A stretch of DNA of 64,000 nucleotides from Bacteroidales bacterium (lineage in GTDB: Bacteria; Bacteroidota; Bacteroidia; Bacteroidales; UBA932): the NCBI GenBank assembly GCA_015060405.1, contig SUYN01000007.1, positions 1 through 64,000 of the forward strand. The letters run 5' to 3'. Positions 25,510 to 33,572 of the stretch are shown here, one piece after another. Position numbers and translations under genes: made by a program. The notes beneath the pieces were generated by a model. It worked only from the letters and a program-made list of their open reading frames with translations. It had not been told where the DNA came from and made no database searches. Each line of letters opens with the position of its first letter. Position 1 is the stretch's first letter.

Positions 25510-26772
25510 ATGATGAGTGAATTGTTTACACCTTTCAGGATAGGCCCGCTTGAGCTGAAGAACAGGACCATAAGGTCAGCCGCATTCGAGGCGATGTGCC
25601 CGGGACAGCGGCCTTCGCAGGAACTTTTCGACTACCACACCGCCGTAGCGCGTGGAGGCATAGCCATGACCACAGTCGCCTATGCGGCGGTGTGCAGAAG
25701 CGGCCTCTCCTTCGAGAACCAGCTCTGGATGCGCGAAGAGATCGTTCCGGAGCTGAAGGAGCTGACCGATGCGATACACAAGGAAGGAGCCAAGGCCTCG
25801 ATACAGCTCGGGCATTGCGGAAACATGTCGCACCGCAGCATCTGCGGATGCATGCCCTACGGAGCAAGCCGCGGCTTCAACCTCTACTCTCCTACATTCG
25901 TCCAGAAGATGAACATGGACCAGATCAACGAGGTAGCGGATGCCTACGGGAAGGCTGTGGAACTGGCCATTGAAGCAGGCTTTGACGCCATTGAGATACA
26001 CGCCGGCCATGGCTACCTCATATCACAGTTCCTCTCCCCTTACACAAATCACAGGAAAGATGAATTCGGAGGAAGTCTCGACAACAGGATGAGGTTCATG
26101 AGGATGTGCGTGAGCAAGGCGGTCGAGGCAGGAAAGGGCAAGGTCGCCGTCTTCGCCAAGCTCAACACACGCGACGGCTTCAAGGGAGGTCAGGAAACGG
26201 ACGAACTGATAGAGGTGGCAAAAGAGCTTCGCAGACTTGGCGTCGATGCCATAGTGCTCTCCGGAGGATTCGTGAGCCGCCATCCGCAGTATGTGATGAG
26301 GGGCCAGTTCCCCGTCAAGGCCATAGTCCATTATTTCCCATGGAGCAAATGGTGGCTCAAGCTCGGAGTCAGTCTCGCCGGCAGGCTGGTCGCCCCGACT
26401 GTACCTTTCAGGAAGCTCTTCTTCATGGAGGATGCCATGAAGTTCCGCGAGGCGATGCCGGATTACCCTTTCGTATATGTAGGCGGAATCACTGACAGGA
26501 AGAGTGCGGAGGAAGCGATAGAGAAAGGCTTCCCTCTCATCCAGATGGGTCGTGCGGTGCTGGAGGACACGGATTTCGTGAACAAGATGGCTGCCGACGC
26601 AGACCATTGCAGCGGATGCGGACACAGCAATTTCTGCATAGGAAGGATGTATTCAAGGTCAATGCAGTGCCACAAGCATTGCAGTGACATCACCCCGGCA
26701 CTTGAAAAGGAAGTGCAGAGGATAGAGAGGGAGAATGACAGAATTGAACGCAAACTTGGATACAAAGATTGA
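25510..26772 (+). CDS. Old-yellow-enzyme (NADH:flavin oxidoreductase) family reductase with C-terminal Cys cluster
   Basis: A 420-residue TIM-barrel flavoprotein. FMN/substrate motifs are visible: ASIQLGHCGN (96-105), EIHAGHGYLISQFLSP (162-177), DEFGGSLDNRMRF (184-196), YVGGI (323-327) and MGRAVL (346-351). After the barrel come Cys367, Cys370, Cys376, Cys387 and Cys391 (CSGCGHSNFC and CHKHC), like the 4Fe-4S motif of BaiCD/2,4-dienoyl-CoA reductases, but the FAD/NAD domain of those ~650-residue enzymes is absent. An insertion near 255-305 holds a Trp-rich amphipathic stretch (PWSKWWLKLGVSLAGRLV) that could touch the membrane. Together with the upstream SRD5A-like gene it suggests reduction of steroid or bile-acid enones, here probably to 5-beta products. 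Confidence 0.85.
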   Translation: MMSELFTPFRIGPLELKNRTIRSAAFEAMCPGQRPSQELFDYHTAVARGGIAMTTVAYAAVCRSGLSFENQLWMREEIVPELKELTDAIHKEGAKASIQLGHCGNMSHRSICGCMPYGASRGFNLYSPTFVQKMNMDQINEVADAYGKAVELAIEAGFDAIEIHAGHGYLISQFLSPYTNHRKDEFGGSLDNRMRFMRMCVSKAVEAGKGKVAVFAKLNTRDGFKGGQETDELIEVAKELRRLGVDAIVLSGGFVSRHPQYVMRGQFPVKAIVHYFPWSKWWLKLGVSLAGRLVAPTVPFRKLFFMEDAMKFREAMPDYPFVYVGGITDRKSAEEAIEKGFPLIQMGRAVLEDTDFVNKMAADADHCSGCGHSNFCIGRMYSRSMQCHKHCSDITPALEKEVQRIERENDRIERKLGYKD

Positions 26773-26800
26773 AATAATTGCACTTTTATCCATATATTTG
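26768..26800 (+). promoter_or_regulatory. Promoter of rnpB
   Basis: ATTG at 26768-26771 and TATATTTG at 26793-26800, 21 bp apart. It overlaps the stop codon of the OYE gene. Confidence 0.65.
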
Positions 26801-26828
26801 CAGCCTGGAATGAATTGGAGGAACACAT

Positions 26829-27149
26829 AAGGCAGTTTGACCTGTCGCTGCTCTCGGGCAGAGGAAAGTCCGGACAGGGAGGGCAGCCTGCTGCGGAAAG
26901 CGCAGGTGGGAGTAATCTTACGGATGCCGTAACAGAAAACAGACCGCCCGTAAGGGTAAGGGTGAAACCGCGAGGCAAGAGCTCACGACGTCGTGTGGCG
27001 ACATACGGCGGTGACGGCACCAGGCCCTGCAAGACCAAATATACTGATGGTGCTCTCCGGAGCGAAATGGACGGCCCGTTCACATCAGGGGGTAGGTCGC
27101 GAAGATAAATGACAGGATAAAACAGAAACCGGCTTACGGAACTGCCTTC
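26829..27149 (+). ncRNA. rnpB: RNase P RNA (class A)
   Basis: About 321 nt. The ends pair as P1: AAGGCAGTT (26829-26837) with AACTGCCTT (27140-27148). The universal core is present: GAGGAAAGTCCGGACA near 26861, the ACAGAAA segment near 26932, GGGTGAAACCGCGAGG, then GGGTAGGTCGCGAAGATAAA and the 3' ACAGAAACCGGCTTAC at 27122-27137. It is the catalytic RNA that cuts 5' leaders from pre-tRNA. It has its own promoter and a terminator; the encoded-looking plus-strand open frame across it is not a gene. Confidence 0.97.
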
Positions 27150-27155
27150 AACACG

Positions 27156-27184
27156 GAGGATGACCGCTCAGGTCATCCTCTTTT
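27156..27184 (+). terminator. Terminator of rnpB
   Basis: A perfect 10-bp stem (27156-27165 with 27171-27180), 5-nt loop GCTCA, followed by TTTT. Confidence 0.88.
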
Positions 27185-27208
27185 GGTAAAATATTCTGAA
27201 GTTTTTTA

Positions 27209-27239
27209 TTGCAGAAAAAAGGTATAAATGTTATCTTTG
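27209..27239 (+). promoter_or_regulatory. Promoter of the DUF1846-to-glpC transcript
   Basis: TTG at 27209-27211 and TATCTTTG at 27232-27239, 20 bp apart. The predicted transcript start is within a few bases of the ATG at 27248, giving a very short or absent 5' leader. Confidence 0.7.
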
Positions 27240-27247
27240 TAACCCGT

Positions 27248-28714
27248 ATGAAAATCGGTTTTGACAACGAAAAGTATCTCAGGATACAATCCGAACAGAT
27301 CAAGAAAAGGATTGCTCAGTTCGGAGACAAGCTTTATCTCGAATTCGGAGGAAAGCTATTTGACGACAATCACGCAAGCCGCGTGCTGCCCGGATTCCAT
27401 CCCGACAGCAAGCTCCGCATGCTCCACCAGCTTAAGGATGAAGCAGAGATCATCCTGGTGATCAGCGCCCTGGACATAGAGAAGAACAAAGTGAGAGGCG
27501 ACCTCGGAATAACCTATGATGAGGACGTCCTTCGTCTGCGCTCCGAGTTCGAGAACATCGGCTTCTATGTCAGCGGAGTCGTGATCACGCATTTCAACGG
27601 ACAGTCAAGTGCGGATGCCTACCGCTCACGTCTTGAACGCAAAGGCATAAGGGTTTATTATCACTACACGATAGAAGGCTATCCTAACAATGTAGCTCTG
27701 ATAGATTCCGACGAAGGATTCGGCCGCAACGACTACATAGAGACCACACGTCCTCTGGTAGTCGTGACCGCACCGGGTCCGGGAAGCGGAAAGATGGCCG
27801 TGTGCCTGAGCCAGCTCTACAATGAGAACAAAAGAGGCATAAAGGCCGGTTATGCAAAGTTCGAGACCTTCCCGGTGTGGAATCTCCCCCTCAAGCATCC
27901 GGTGAACATCGCCTATGAGTCAGCGACAGCAGACCTGAACGATGTGAACATGATAGACCCTTTCCATCTGGAGGCCTACGGGAAGATCGCCGTCAGCTAC
28001 AATCGTGACACGGAGATATTCCCGGTGCTCAACGCCATCTTTGAAGGCATATACGGCGAGAATCCGTACAAGTCTCCGACAGACATGGGAGTCAACATGA
28101 TAGGCTTCTGCATGAGCGATGAGGACGTATGCTGCAATGCGGCAAGGGAAGAGATAATAAGGCGTTACTACACAGCACTATGCAACCTTGCGGTCGACGG
28201 AAACAATGAGAATGAGGTGAACAAGATAGCCCTCATCATGAAGCAGGCCAAGCTCACTACAGACTACAGAAGGACAACGGTGGCGGCGCACGAAAGGAAG
28301 GAGCTCTCAGGAGTGGCCACCGCTGCCATAGAGCTTCAGGACGGCACCATAATCACATCACGGACAAGCTCCCTCCTTGGCCCTAGCGCGGCTTTGCTTC
28401 TGAATGCCACCAAGCATCTGGCCGGCATTCCGCACACGGCAAAGCTCATCCCTGAAGAGATGATAGCTCCTATCCAGAAGACCAAGGTGTCCTACCTCCA
28501 CGGCCACAATCCGAGACTGCACACTGATGAAGTGCTGGTAGCCATCTCAATGCTCAGCAACGAAGACGAGAACTGCCGGAAGGCTCTTGACCAGCTTCCT
28601 AAGCTCGAAGGCTGCCAGGTACACTCCACCGTAATGCTCAGCGAGGTGGACCAGAAGATATTCAGAAAACTCGGCGTGGGACTCACCTGCGACCCGGTAA
28701 AGAAGATAGAATAA
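27248..28714 (+). CDS. DUF1846 (UPF0371) protein
   Basis: A 488-residue protein from the ATG at 27248; an upstream in-frame TTG at 27209 is part of the promoter. The DUF1846 pattern is clear: MKIGFDNEKYLRIQSEQI at the start, HASRVLPGFHPDSKL, VVTAPGPGSGKMAVCLSQL (about 178-196, P-loop-like), LPLKHPVNIAYESATADLND, and the C-terminal LLNATKHLAGIP and SYLHGHNPRLHTDE. The family's function is not established; the GPGSGKM segment suggests nucleotide binding. It is the first gene of a run in which the acyltransferase starts 3 bp after its stop. Confidence 0.9.
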   Translation: MKIGFDNEKYLRIQSEQIKKRIAQFGDKLYLEFGGKLFDDNHASRVLPGFHPDSKLRMLHQLKDEAEIILVISALDIEKNKVRGDLGITYDEDVLRLRSEFENIGFYVSGVVITHFNGQSSADAYRSRLERKGIRVYYHYTIEGYPNNVALIDSDEGFGRNDYIETTRPLVVVTAPGPGSGKMAVCLSQLYNENKRGIKAGYAKFETFPVWNLPLKHPVNIAYESATADLNDVNMIDPFHLEAYGKIAVSYNRDTEIFPVLNAIFEGIYGENPYKSPTDMGVNMIGFCMSDEDVCCNAAREEIIRRYYTALCNLAVDGNNENEVNKIALIMKQAKLTTDYRRTTVAAHERKELSGVATAAIELQDGTIITSRTSSLLGPSAALLLNATKHLAGIPHTAKLIPEEMIAPIQKTKVSYLHGHNPRLHTDEVLVAISMLSNEDENCRKALDQLPKLEGCQVHSTVMLSEVDQKIFRKLGVGLTCDPVKKIE

Positions 28715-28717
28715 CCT

Positions 28718-29533
28718 ATGAATGAAAGAAACCCGCAGATCCTCGATCTTGAAAAGATAATACGTGAAAAAGCCGGCAGAAAGGCGAAATACATACCCCA
28801 GTTCCTCATAAACTGGTTCACGCGTTTTGCCCATCAGGATGAGATAAACGCCTTTCTCAAGGAAGGATATGTGGGGGTAGAGTTCTGCGAGAAATGCGTG
28901 GAGTACCTCGGCGTGAATGTCGAGATCGAAGGACTGGAGAACCTTCCTGACGACGGAAGGAAATACACCTTCGTATCGAACCACCCTCTCGGAGCGATCG
29001 ACGGAGTCACACTCGGAAAGGTCATCGGCAGGAAGTATGACGGAAAGATCAAGTACCTCATGAACGACCTCGTGATGTACCTGAACGGCATGGCTCCCAT
29101 GGGAATACCTATCAACAAGCTTGGCGGCCAGGCCAGGAATCTCCCTAAGCTCATGAACGAGGTCTATGCATCAGACAACCAGATGATCATATTCCCTGCG
29201 GGACTGTGTTCGAGAAAGATTGACGGAAAGATCCAGGACATCGAGTGGGGCAAGTCGTTTGTGACAAAGAGCAGACAGAGCGGGAGGGACATCGTACCTA
29301 TCCATTTCGAGGGCCGCAACTCGGACAGGTTCTACAACGTAGCCACATGGTGCAAGCGCCTGGGAATCAAATTCAACTTTGCAATGCTCCTCTTGCCGGA
29401 CGAGATGATCCGCAGCAAGGGCAACACCTATAAGGTAAAGATCGGGAAACCTATACCGATCTCGTCTCTTGACCGTTCGAGACAGGATATCGAATGGGCT
29501 CAGGAGATAAGGAAGACAGTGTATGAACTTTAA
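28718..29533 (+). CDS. glsA: PlsC-family O-acyltransferase, GlsA-like (glycine lipid synthesis)
   Basis: A 271-residue membrane-associated acyltransferase. The catalytic His-Asp motif is NHPLGAID (88-95), an H-x5-D spacing as in GlsA-type enzymes, and FPAGLCSRK serves as the glycerophosphate-acyltransferase-like block III. It overlaps the next gene, a GlsB-like N-acyltransferase, by 11 bp. In Bacteroides the adjacent pair GlsB (N-acylation of glycine with a 3-hydroxy fatty acid) and GlsA (second, ester-linked acyl chain) makes glycine lipids and flavolipin precursors, and gene pairing is the main reason for this call. Ornithine-type lipids are an alternative product. Confidence 0.8.
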   Translation: MNERNPQILDLEKIIREKAGRKAKYIPQFLINWFTRFAHQDEINAFLKEGYVGVEFCEKCVEYLGVNVEIEGLENLPDDGRKYTFVSNHPLGAIDGVTLGKVIGRKYDGKIKYLMNDLVMYLNGMAPMGIPINKLGGQARNLPKLMNEVYASDNQMIIFPAGLCSRKIDGKIQDIEWGKSFVTKSRQSGRDIVPIHFEGRNSDRFYNVATWCKRLGIKFNFAMLLLPDEMIRSKGNTYKVKIGKPIPISSLDRSRQDIEWAQEIRKTVYEL

Positions 29534-30650
29534 CCTGAAACTTATGGAACCTATCATCAGCCCAATTGATGTCAGCATCATAAAATCGGAGCTGACGCCG
29601 GCAAAAAAGCTGAGAGACACCAACAAGGGCAACAACGAGATCTATGTAGTCACACACCATGACTCACCGAACGTCATGCTGGAGATCGGACGACTCCGCG
29701 AGGTATCCTTCAGGGATTCGGGAGGCGGCAGCGGCCTGGAAGCCGACATCGACGAGTTCGACACCATGGAGAATCCGTACAGACAGCTGATCGTCTGGGA
29801 CCCGGATCACGAAAAGATCCTCGGAGGCTACAGATACATCTTCGGCAACGACATCAAGCTCGACGACAAAGGCCAGCCTCTCCTGGCGACGGCACATATG
29901 TTCCACTTCTCGGAACAGTTCATAAAGCAGTACCTGCCGCACACAATAGAGTTGGGCAGGAGCTTCGTCGTTCCGGAATACCAGAGCCGTCAGGCCGGAG
30001 TCAAGGCCCTCTTCGCACTCGACAACCTCTGGGACGGGCTGTGCGCCCTTGCCATAGAGAAACCTGACATCAAGTACTTCTTCGGAAAGATGACCATGTA
30101 CCCGGACTACAACCGTGAGGCAAGAGACCTCATCCAGCACTTCCTCTTCAAGCATTTCAAGGACGAGGAGGGGCTCGTAAGGCCAGTGGAGCCGTTGAAG
30201 ATAGAGACTGACGAGGCCTACATGGACAGTCTCCTCACAGAGGAGAACTTCAAGGAAGACTACAAGCTCCTGAACACGGAGGTCCGTAAAAGAGGAGTGA
30301 ACATTCCGCCTCTGGTCAATGCCTACATGAGCCTCTCCCCTACGATGAAGATGTTCGGAGGAGGAATCAACCATGAGTTCAGTGATGCCGAAGAGACATG
30401 CATCCTCATTGCATACGACGAGATACACCAGGAGAAGCTGGAGCGGCACGCTGATTCCTTCATACAGGAGAAGCTGGCAAAGATAAAGATGAGGTTTCCG
30501 AAGTTTGTCGCGAACATGGGAGACGGGTTGAAGGACCTGCTGACCAGGAGAAGGGAGTCAAGACAGAGAAAGGCTGAAATGAAGGCAAGGAAGAAAGACG
30601 GGAAATCCGTCAGCAGAAAGGCACGGAAGAATAAGAAAAACCAACAATAA
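29523..30650 (+). CDS. glsB: GNAT-fold N-acyltransferase, GlsB-like (glycine lipid synthesis)
   Basis: A 375-residue protein: a GNAT-type domain of the OlsB/hemolysin-like family (about 30-260; MLEIGRLREVSFRDSGGGSG, YRQLIVWDPDHEKILGGYRY, ELGRSFVVPEYQSRQAGVKA) and a strongly basic C-terminal tail (RRRESRQRKAEMKARKK). The ATG at 29523 overlaps glsA by 11 bp; a second ATG at 29544 would remove the overlap and gives EPIISPIDVSIIKSEL at the start. It should transfer a 3-hydroxyacyl chain from acyl-ACP to the amino group of glycine (or another amino acid). The basic tail probably contacts membrane phospholipid. glpA starts 11 bp after the stop. Confidence 0.82.
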   Translation: MNFNLKLMEPIISPIDVSIIKSELTPAKKLRDTNKGNNEIYVVTHHDSPNVMLEIGRLREVSFRDSGGGSGLEADIDEFDTMENPYRQLIVWDPDHEKILGGYRYIFGNDIKLDDKGQPLLATAHMFHFSEQFIKQYLPHTIELGRSFVVPEYQSRQAGVKALFALDNLWDGLCALAIEKPDIKYFFGKMTMYPDYNREARDLIQHFLFKHFKDEEGLVRPVEPLKIETDEAYMDSLLTEENFKEDYKLLNTEVRKRGVNIPPLVNAYMSLSPTMKMFGGGINHEFSDAEETCILIAYDEIHQEKLERHADSFIQEKLAKIKMRFPKFVANMGDGLKDLLTRRRESRQRKAEMKARKKDGKSVSRKARKNKKNQQ

Positions 30651-30661
30651 ATCACTAAATT

Positions 30662-32296
30662 ATGGCAGCAGCGACAAAAGGCAATGAATTCGATGTGATC
30701 ATTGTCGGAGGTGGCATCACAGGAGCTGGTACAGCAAGGGACTGCGCCCTCAGGGGGCTGAAGGTCCTGCTTGTGGAAAGACATGACCTCGCTACGGGAG
30801 CGACCGGACGAAACCACGGTCTTCTTCACAGCGGAGCCCGTTACGCCGTCACTGACAAGGAATCGGCAGAAGAATGTATAAAGGAGAACATGATTCTCCG
30901 GAAGATTGCAAGGCATTGCGTCGAAGAGACCGAGGGTCTTTTCCTCACTCTTCCTGAAGATGACCTTGCATATCAGGGAAAGTTTGTGGAATCATGTCTT
31001 GAGGCAGGCATCAAGGCGGAGGTCATCGACCCCAAAGAGGCGTTGAGGATGGAACCGTCTGCAAATCCGGACATCATCGGAGCAGTCAAGGTTCCGGATG
31101 GCGCTGTCGATCCTTTCAGACTGACGTCAGCCAACGTCATCGACGCAAAGCTTCACGGAGCCACAGTCAAGGTGTACAGCGAGGTGACCAGACTGATCAA
31201 GGAAGGAGACACCGTGAAAGGTGTGGAGGTCTACAATCACATCACTAAACAGACAGAAGAGTTCTACGCCCCTGTCACCGTAAATGCCAGCGGAATATGG
31301 GGACAGCACATCGCAGAGCTCGCTGGCGTCAAGATCAACATGTTCCCTGCAAAGGGCGCCCTGCTGATATTCGGTCACAGGGTGAACAATGTCGTACTTA
31401 ACCGCTGCCGCAAGCCTGCCAACGCCGACATTCTCGTGCCTGGCGACACGATATGCCTCATCGGAACCACATCAAGCCGCATACCTTTCGAGGAATGTGA
31501 CAACATGTATGTGACACCTGACGAAGTGGACGTGCTCCTCAAGGAAGGAGAAAAGCTTGCACCGAACCTTGCATCAACACGTATCCTCAGGGCGTATGCC
31601 GGTGTCAGACCACTGGTTGCAACAGATGACGACCCTTCAGGACGAAACATCAGCCGAGGAATCGTGCTTCTCGACCACGAGACAAGGGACGGAGTCAAAG
31701 GATTCATAAGCATCACAGGAGGTAAGCTCATGACCTACCGTCTCATGGCGGAATGGGCCGCAGACCTTGTCTGCAGGAAACTTGGAGTATCGCAGAGCTG
31801 CATAACCATGAACACACCTCTTCCTGGTTCGGAAAGAGAGAACATAGATGAGATCTCATCAAAGACCTGGACAAGGCCGGGTGCCACACACAAGGCATCT
31901 GTAGGCCGTCACGGATCAAGGGCCGGGAACATAGGCCTGAACGACGAATATGAGGCAAGCCTTGTATGCGAATGTGAGGAAGTGTCTGTAGGTGAAGTGA
32001 AATACGCAATCAACGAACTCGATGTCCACAATCTTGTCGACCTGAGAAGACGTACGAGAGTCGGAATGGGAACATGCCAGGGAGAACTCTGCGCATGCAG
32101 GGCGTCGGGACTTCTTGCAGACTCGCACGGCTGCACGGAAAGAGCCAAGAACGACCTGAAGAGCTTCGTGAACGAGAGATGGAAGGGAATGTATCCTATA
32201 TGCTGGGGCGACACTCTCAGAGAGAGCGAGTACTCACAGTGGATATATTCAGGCGTATGCGGCCTCGAAGGCGGAGATGAATGTGAAACGAAATAA
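30662..32296 (+). CDS. glpA: Anaerobic glycerol-3-phosphate dehydrogenase subunit A
   Basis: A 544-residue flavoprotein with the FAD dinucleotide fold at the start (DVIIVGGGITGAGTARDCAL) and the GLLHSGARYAV substrate/FAD region. The C-terminal BFD-like [2Fe-2S] domain has its four cysteines in CECEEVSVGE and CQGELCACR. It oxidises glycerol 3-phosphate to dihydroxyacetone phosphate and hands electrons via GlpB and GlpC to menaquinone. First of three glp genes (14 bp to glpB, 11 bp from glpB to glpC), and 11 bp after the glycine-lipid genes, with no promoter visible between. Confidence 0.96.
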   Translation: MAAATKGNEFDVIIVGGGITGAGTARDCALRGLKVLLVERHDLATGATGRNHGLLHSGARYAVTDKESAEECIKENMILRKIARHCVEETEGLFLTLPEDDLAYQGKFVESCLEAGIKAEVIDPKEALRMEPSANPDIIGAVKVPDGAVDPFRLTSANVIDAKLHGATVKVYSEVTRLIKEGDTVKGVEVYNHITKQTEEFYAPVTVNASGIWGQHIAELAGVKINMFPAKGALLIFGHRVNNVVLNRCRKPANADILVPGDTICLIGTTSSRIPFEECDNMYVTPDEVDVLLKEGEKLAPNLASTRILRAYAGVRPLVATDDDPSGRNISRGIVLLDHETRDGVKGFISITGGKLMTYRLMAEWAADLVCRKLGVSQSCITMNTPLPGSERENIDEISSKTWTRPGATHKASVGRHGSRAGNIGLNDEYEASLVCECEEVSVGEVKYAINELDVHNLVDLRRRTRVGMGTCQGELCACRASGLLADSHGCTERAKNDLKSFVNERWKGMYPICWGDTLRESEYSQWIYSGVCGLEGGDECETK

Positions 32297-32310
32297 CGGA
32301 GGGCAGGACA

Positions 32311-33561
32311 ATGAGATTTGATACAGTAATTATAGGTGGAGGCCTCTCCGGACTTGTATGCGGACTCAGGCTCCAGAAGGCAGGAAAGAAATGTGCCATC
32401 ATATCGGCCGGACAGAGCGCAATGCATTTCTCATCCGGTACGTTCGACCTTCTGGGAAGACTTCCGGACGGGACTACGGTTGAAAACCCGCTGGAAGCGC
32501 TGGATGCTCTGGATGAGACCCATCCATACTCGGTCATAGGAAAAGAGAATGTGGCGAAATATGCAGCCATGGCTCCTGAGTTTCTTAAGGAATGCAGGAT
32601 AAAGGTCAGCGGAGATGCTGAGAAGAACAGCTGGCGTATAACTCCGACAGGAGAACGCAAGCCTGCATGGCTTACTCTGGATGACTTCACTCCTCTGGCA
32701 TCAAAAGAGGAAAAGATCGGAGAGAAGGCATTGATAGTCAATATTCTCGGTTATCTGGACTTCAACACGAAGTTCCTCGCCACATCATTTGAGAAACAGG
32801 GTACAAGCTGCCGCATAGTCTCCATAAAGCTTGAGGAGATGGAAAGGCTCCGCAAGAACCCGAGCGAAATGAGAGCGACCAACATTGCCCGCGTCATGGA
32901 CAGGGAAGGAGTCTGGGAAAAGGCTGTCGCGCAGGTGAAGGACATGCTTCAGGGAGAAGATGTCGTCGTCCTTCCGGCAGTATTCGGCCTGAAGGAAGGA
33001 TCAGTCATCGGAAAGATCAGGGAAAGCATCGGAGTCAAGACCATGTTTATCGCAACAATGCCACCTTCAGTGCCGGGAATCCGCTCGCAGATGACGCTCA
33101 AGGCAGAATTTGAGAAAGCCGGCGGCAGATTCCTGCTCGGTGACACGGTCGTGGACGCCACCTATGGAGAGGACGGGAAGGTTACCAGCGTCGGGACAGT
33201 CAACTTCGGTGACATCAGGGTATATGCGGACAACTTTGTGCTTGCTACAGGAAGTTTCTTCAGCAAAGGACTCATCGCCACACCGGACAAGGTGTTCGAG
33301 CCGGTGTTCGGAATCGATCTCACCTATGCAGACGGAAGAGAGGAATGGCTTGACAGGAACTTCTGGAACAGACAGAACTATATTTCATTCGGTGCCGGAT
33401 GCACGGGAAAGCTCAATGCCATCATTGACGGGAAACCGGTTGAGAACCTGTATGCCATCGGCTCACTTCTTGGAGGAAGCAACACTCTGTATGAGGGTTG
33501 CGGCGGAGGCATCGCGATCATATCGGCACTATATGCAGCTGATGAAATACTGAACAAATAG
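32311..33561 (+). CDS. glpB: Anaerobic glycerol-3-phosphate dehydrogenase subunit B
   Basis: A 416-residue flavoprotein subunit with N-terminal FMN/FAD-type GGGLSGLVCGLRLQKAGKKC and the GlpB-specific MHFSSGTFDLLGRLPDG. Near the C-terminus GSLLGGSNTLYEGCGGG is typical. It forms the membrane-extrinsic GlpAB dimer. It lies between glpA and glpC on one transcript. Confidence 0.95.
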   Translation: MRFDTVIIGGGLSGLVCGLRLQKAGKKCAIISAGQSAMHFSSGTFDLLGRLPDGTTVENPLEALDALDETHPYSVIGKENVAKYAAMAPEFLKECRIKVSGDAEKNSWRITPTGERKPAWLTLDDFTPLASKEEKIGEKALIVNILGYLDFNTKFLATSFEKQGTSCRIVSIKLEEMERLRKNPSEMRATNIARVMDREGVWEKAVAQVKDMLQGEDVVVLPAVFGLKEGSVIGKIRESIGVKTMFIATMPPSVPGIRSQMTLKAEFEKAGGRFLLGDTVVDATYGEDGKVTSVGTVNFGDIRVYADNFVLATGSFFSKGLIATPDKVFEPVFGIDLTYADGREEWLDRNFWNRQNYISFGAGCTGKLNAIIDGKPVENLYAIGSLLGGSNTLYEGCGGGIAIISALYAADEILNK

Positions 33562-33572
33562 GAGGAGAGGAT

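Noticed and set aside
26815..27108. Plus-strand open frame over rnpB
   Set aside because: The region is the RNase P RNA; the frame is accidental.
28718..30650. Ornithine-lipid synthesis (OlsA/OlsB) as the primary label for the acyltransferase pair
   Set aside because: The families overlap, but in this phylum adjacent genes of this type are known to make glycine lipids; ornithine lipids are kept as an alternative.
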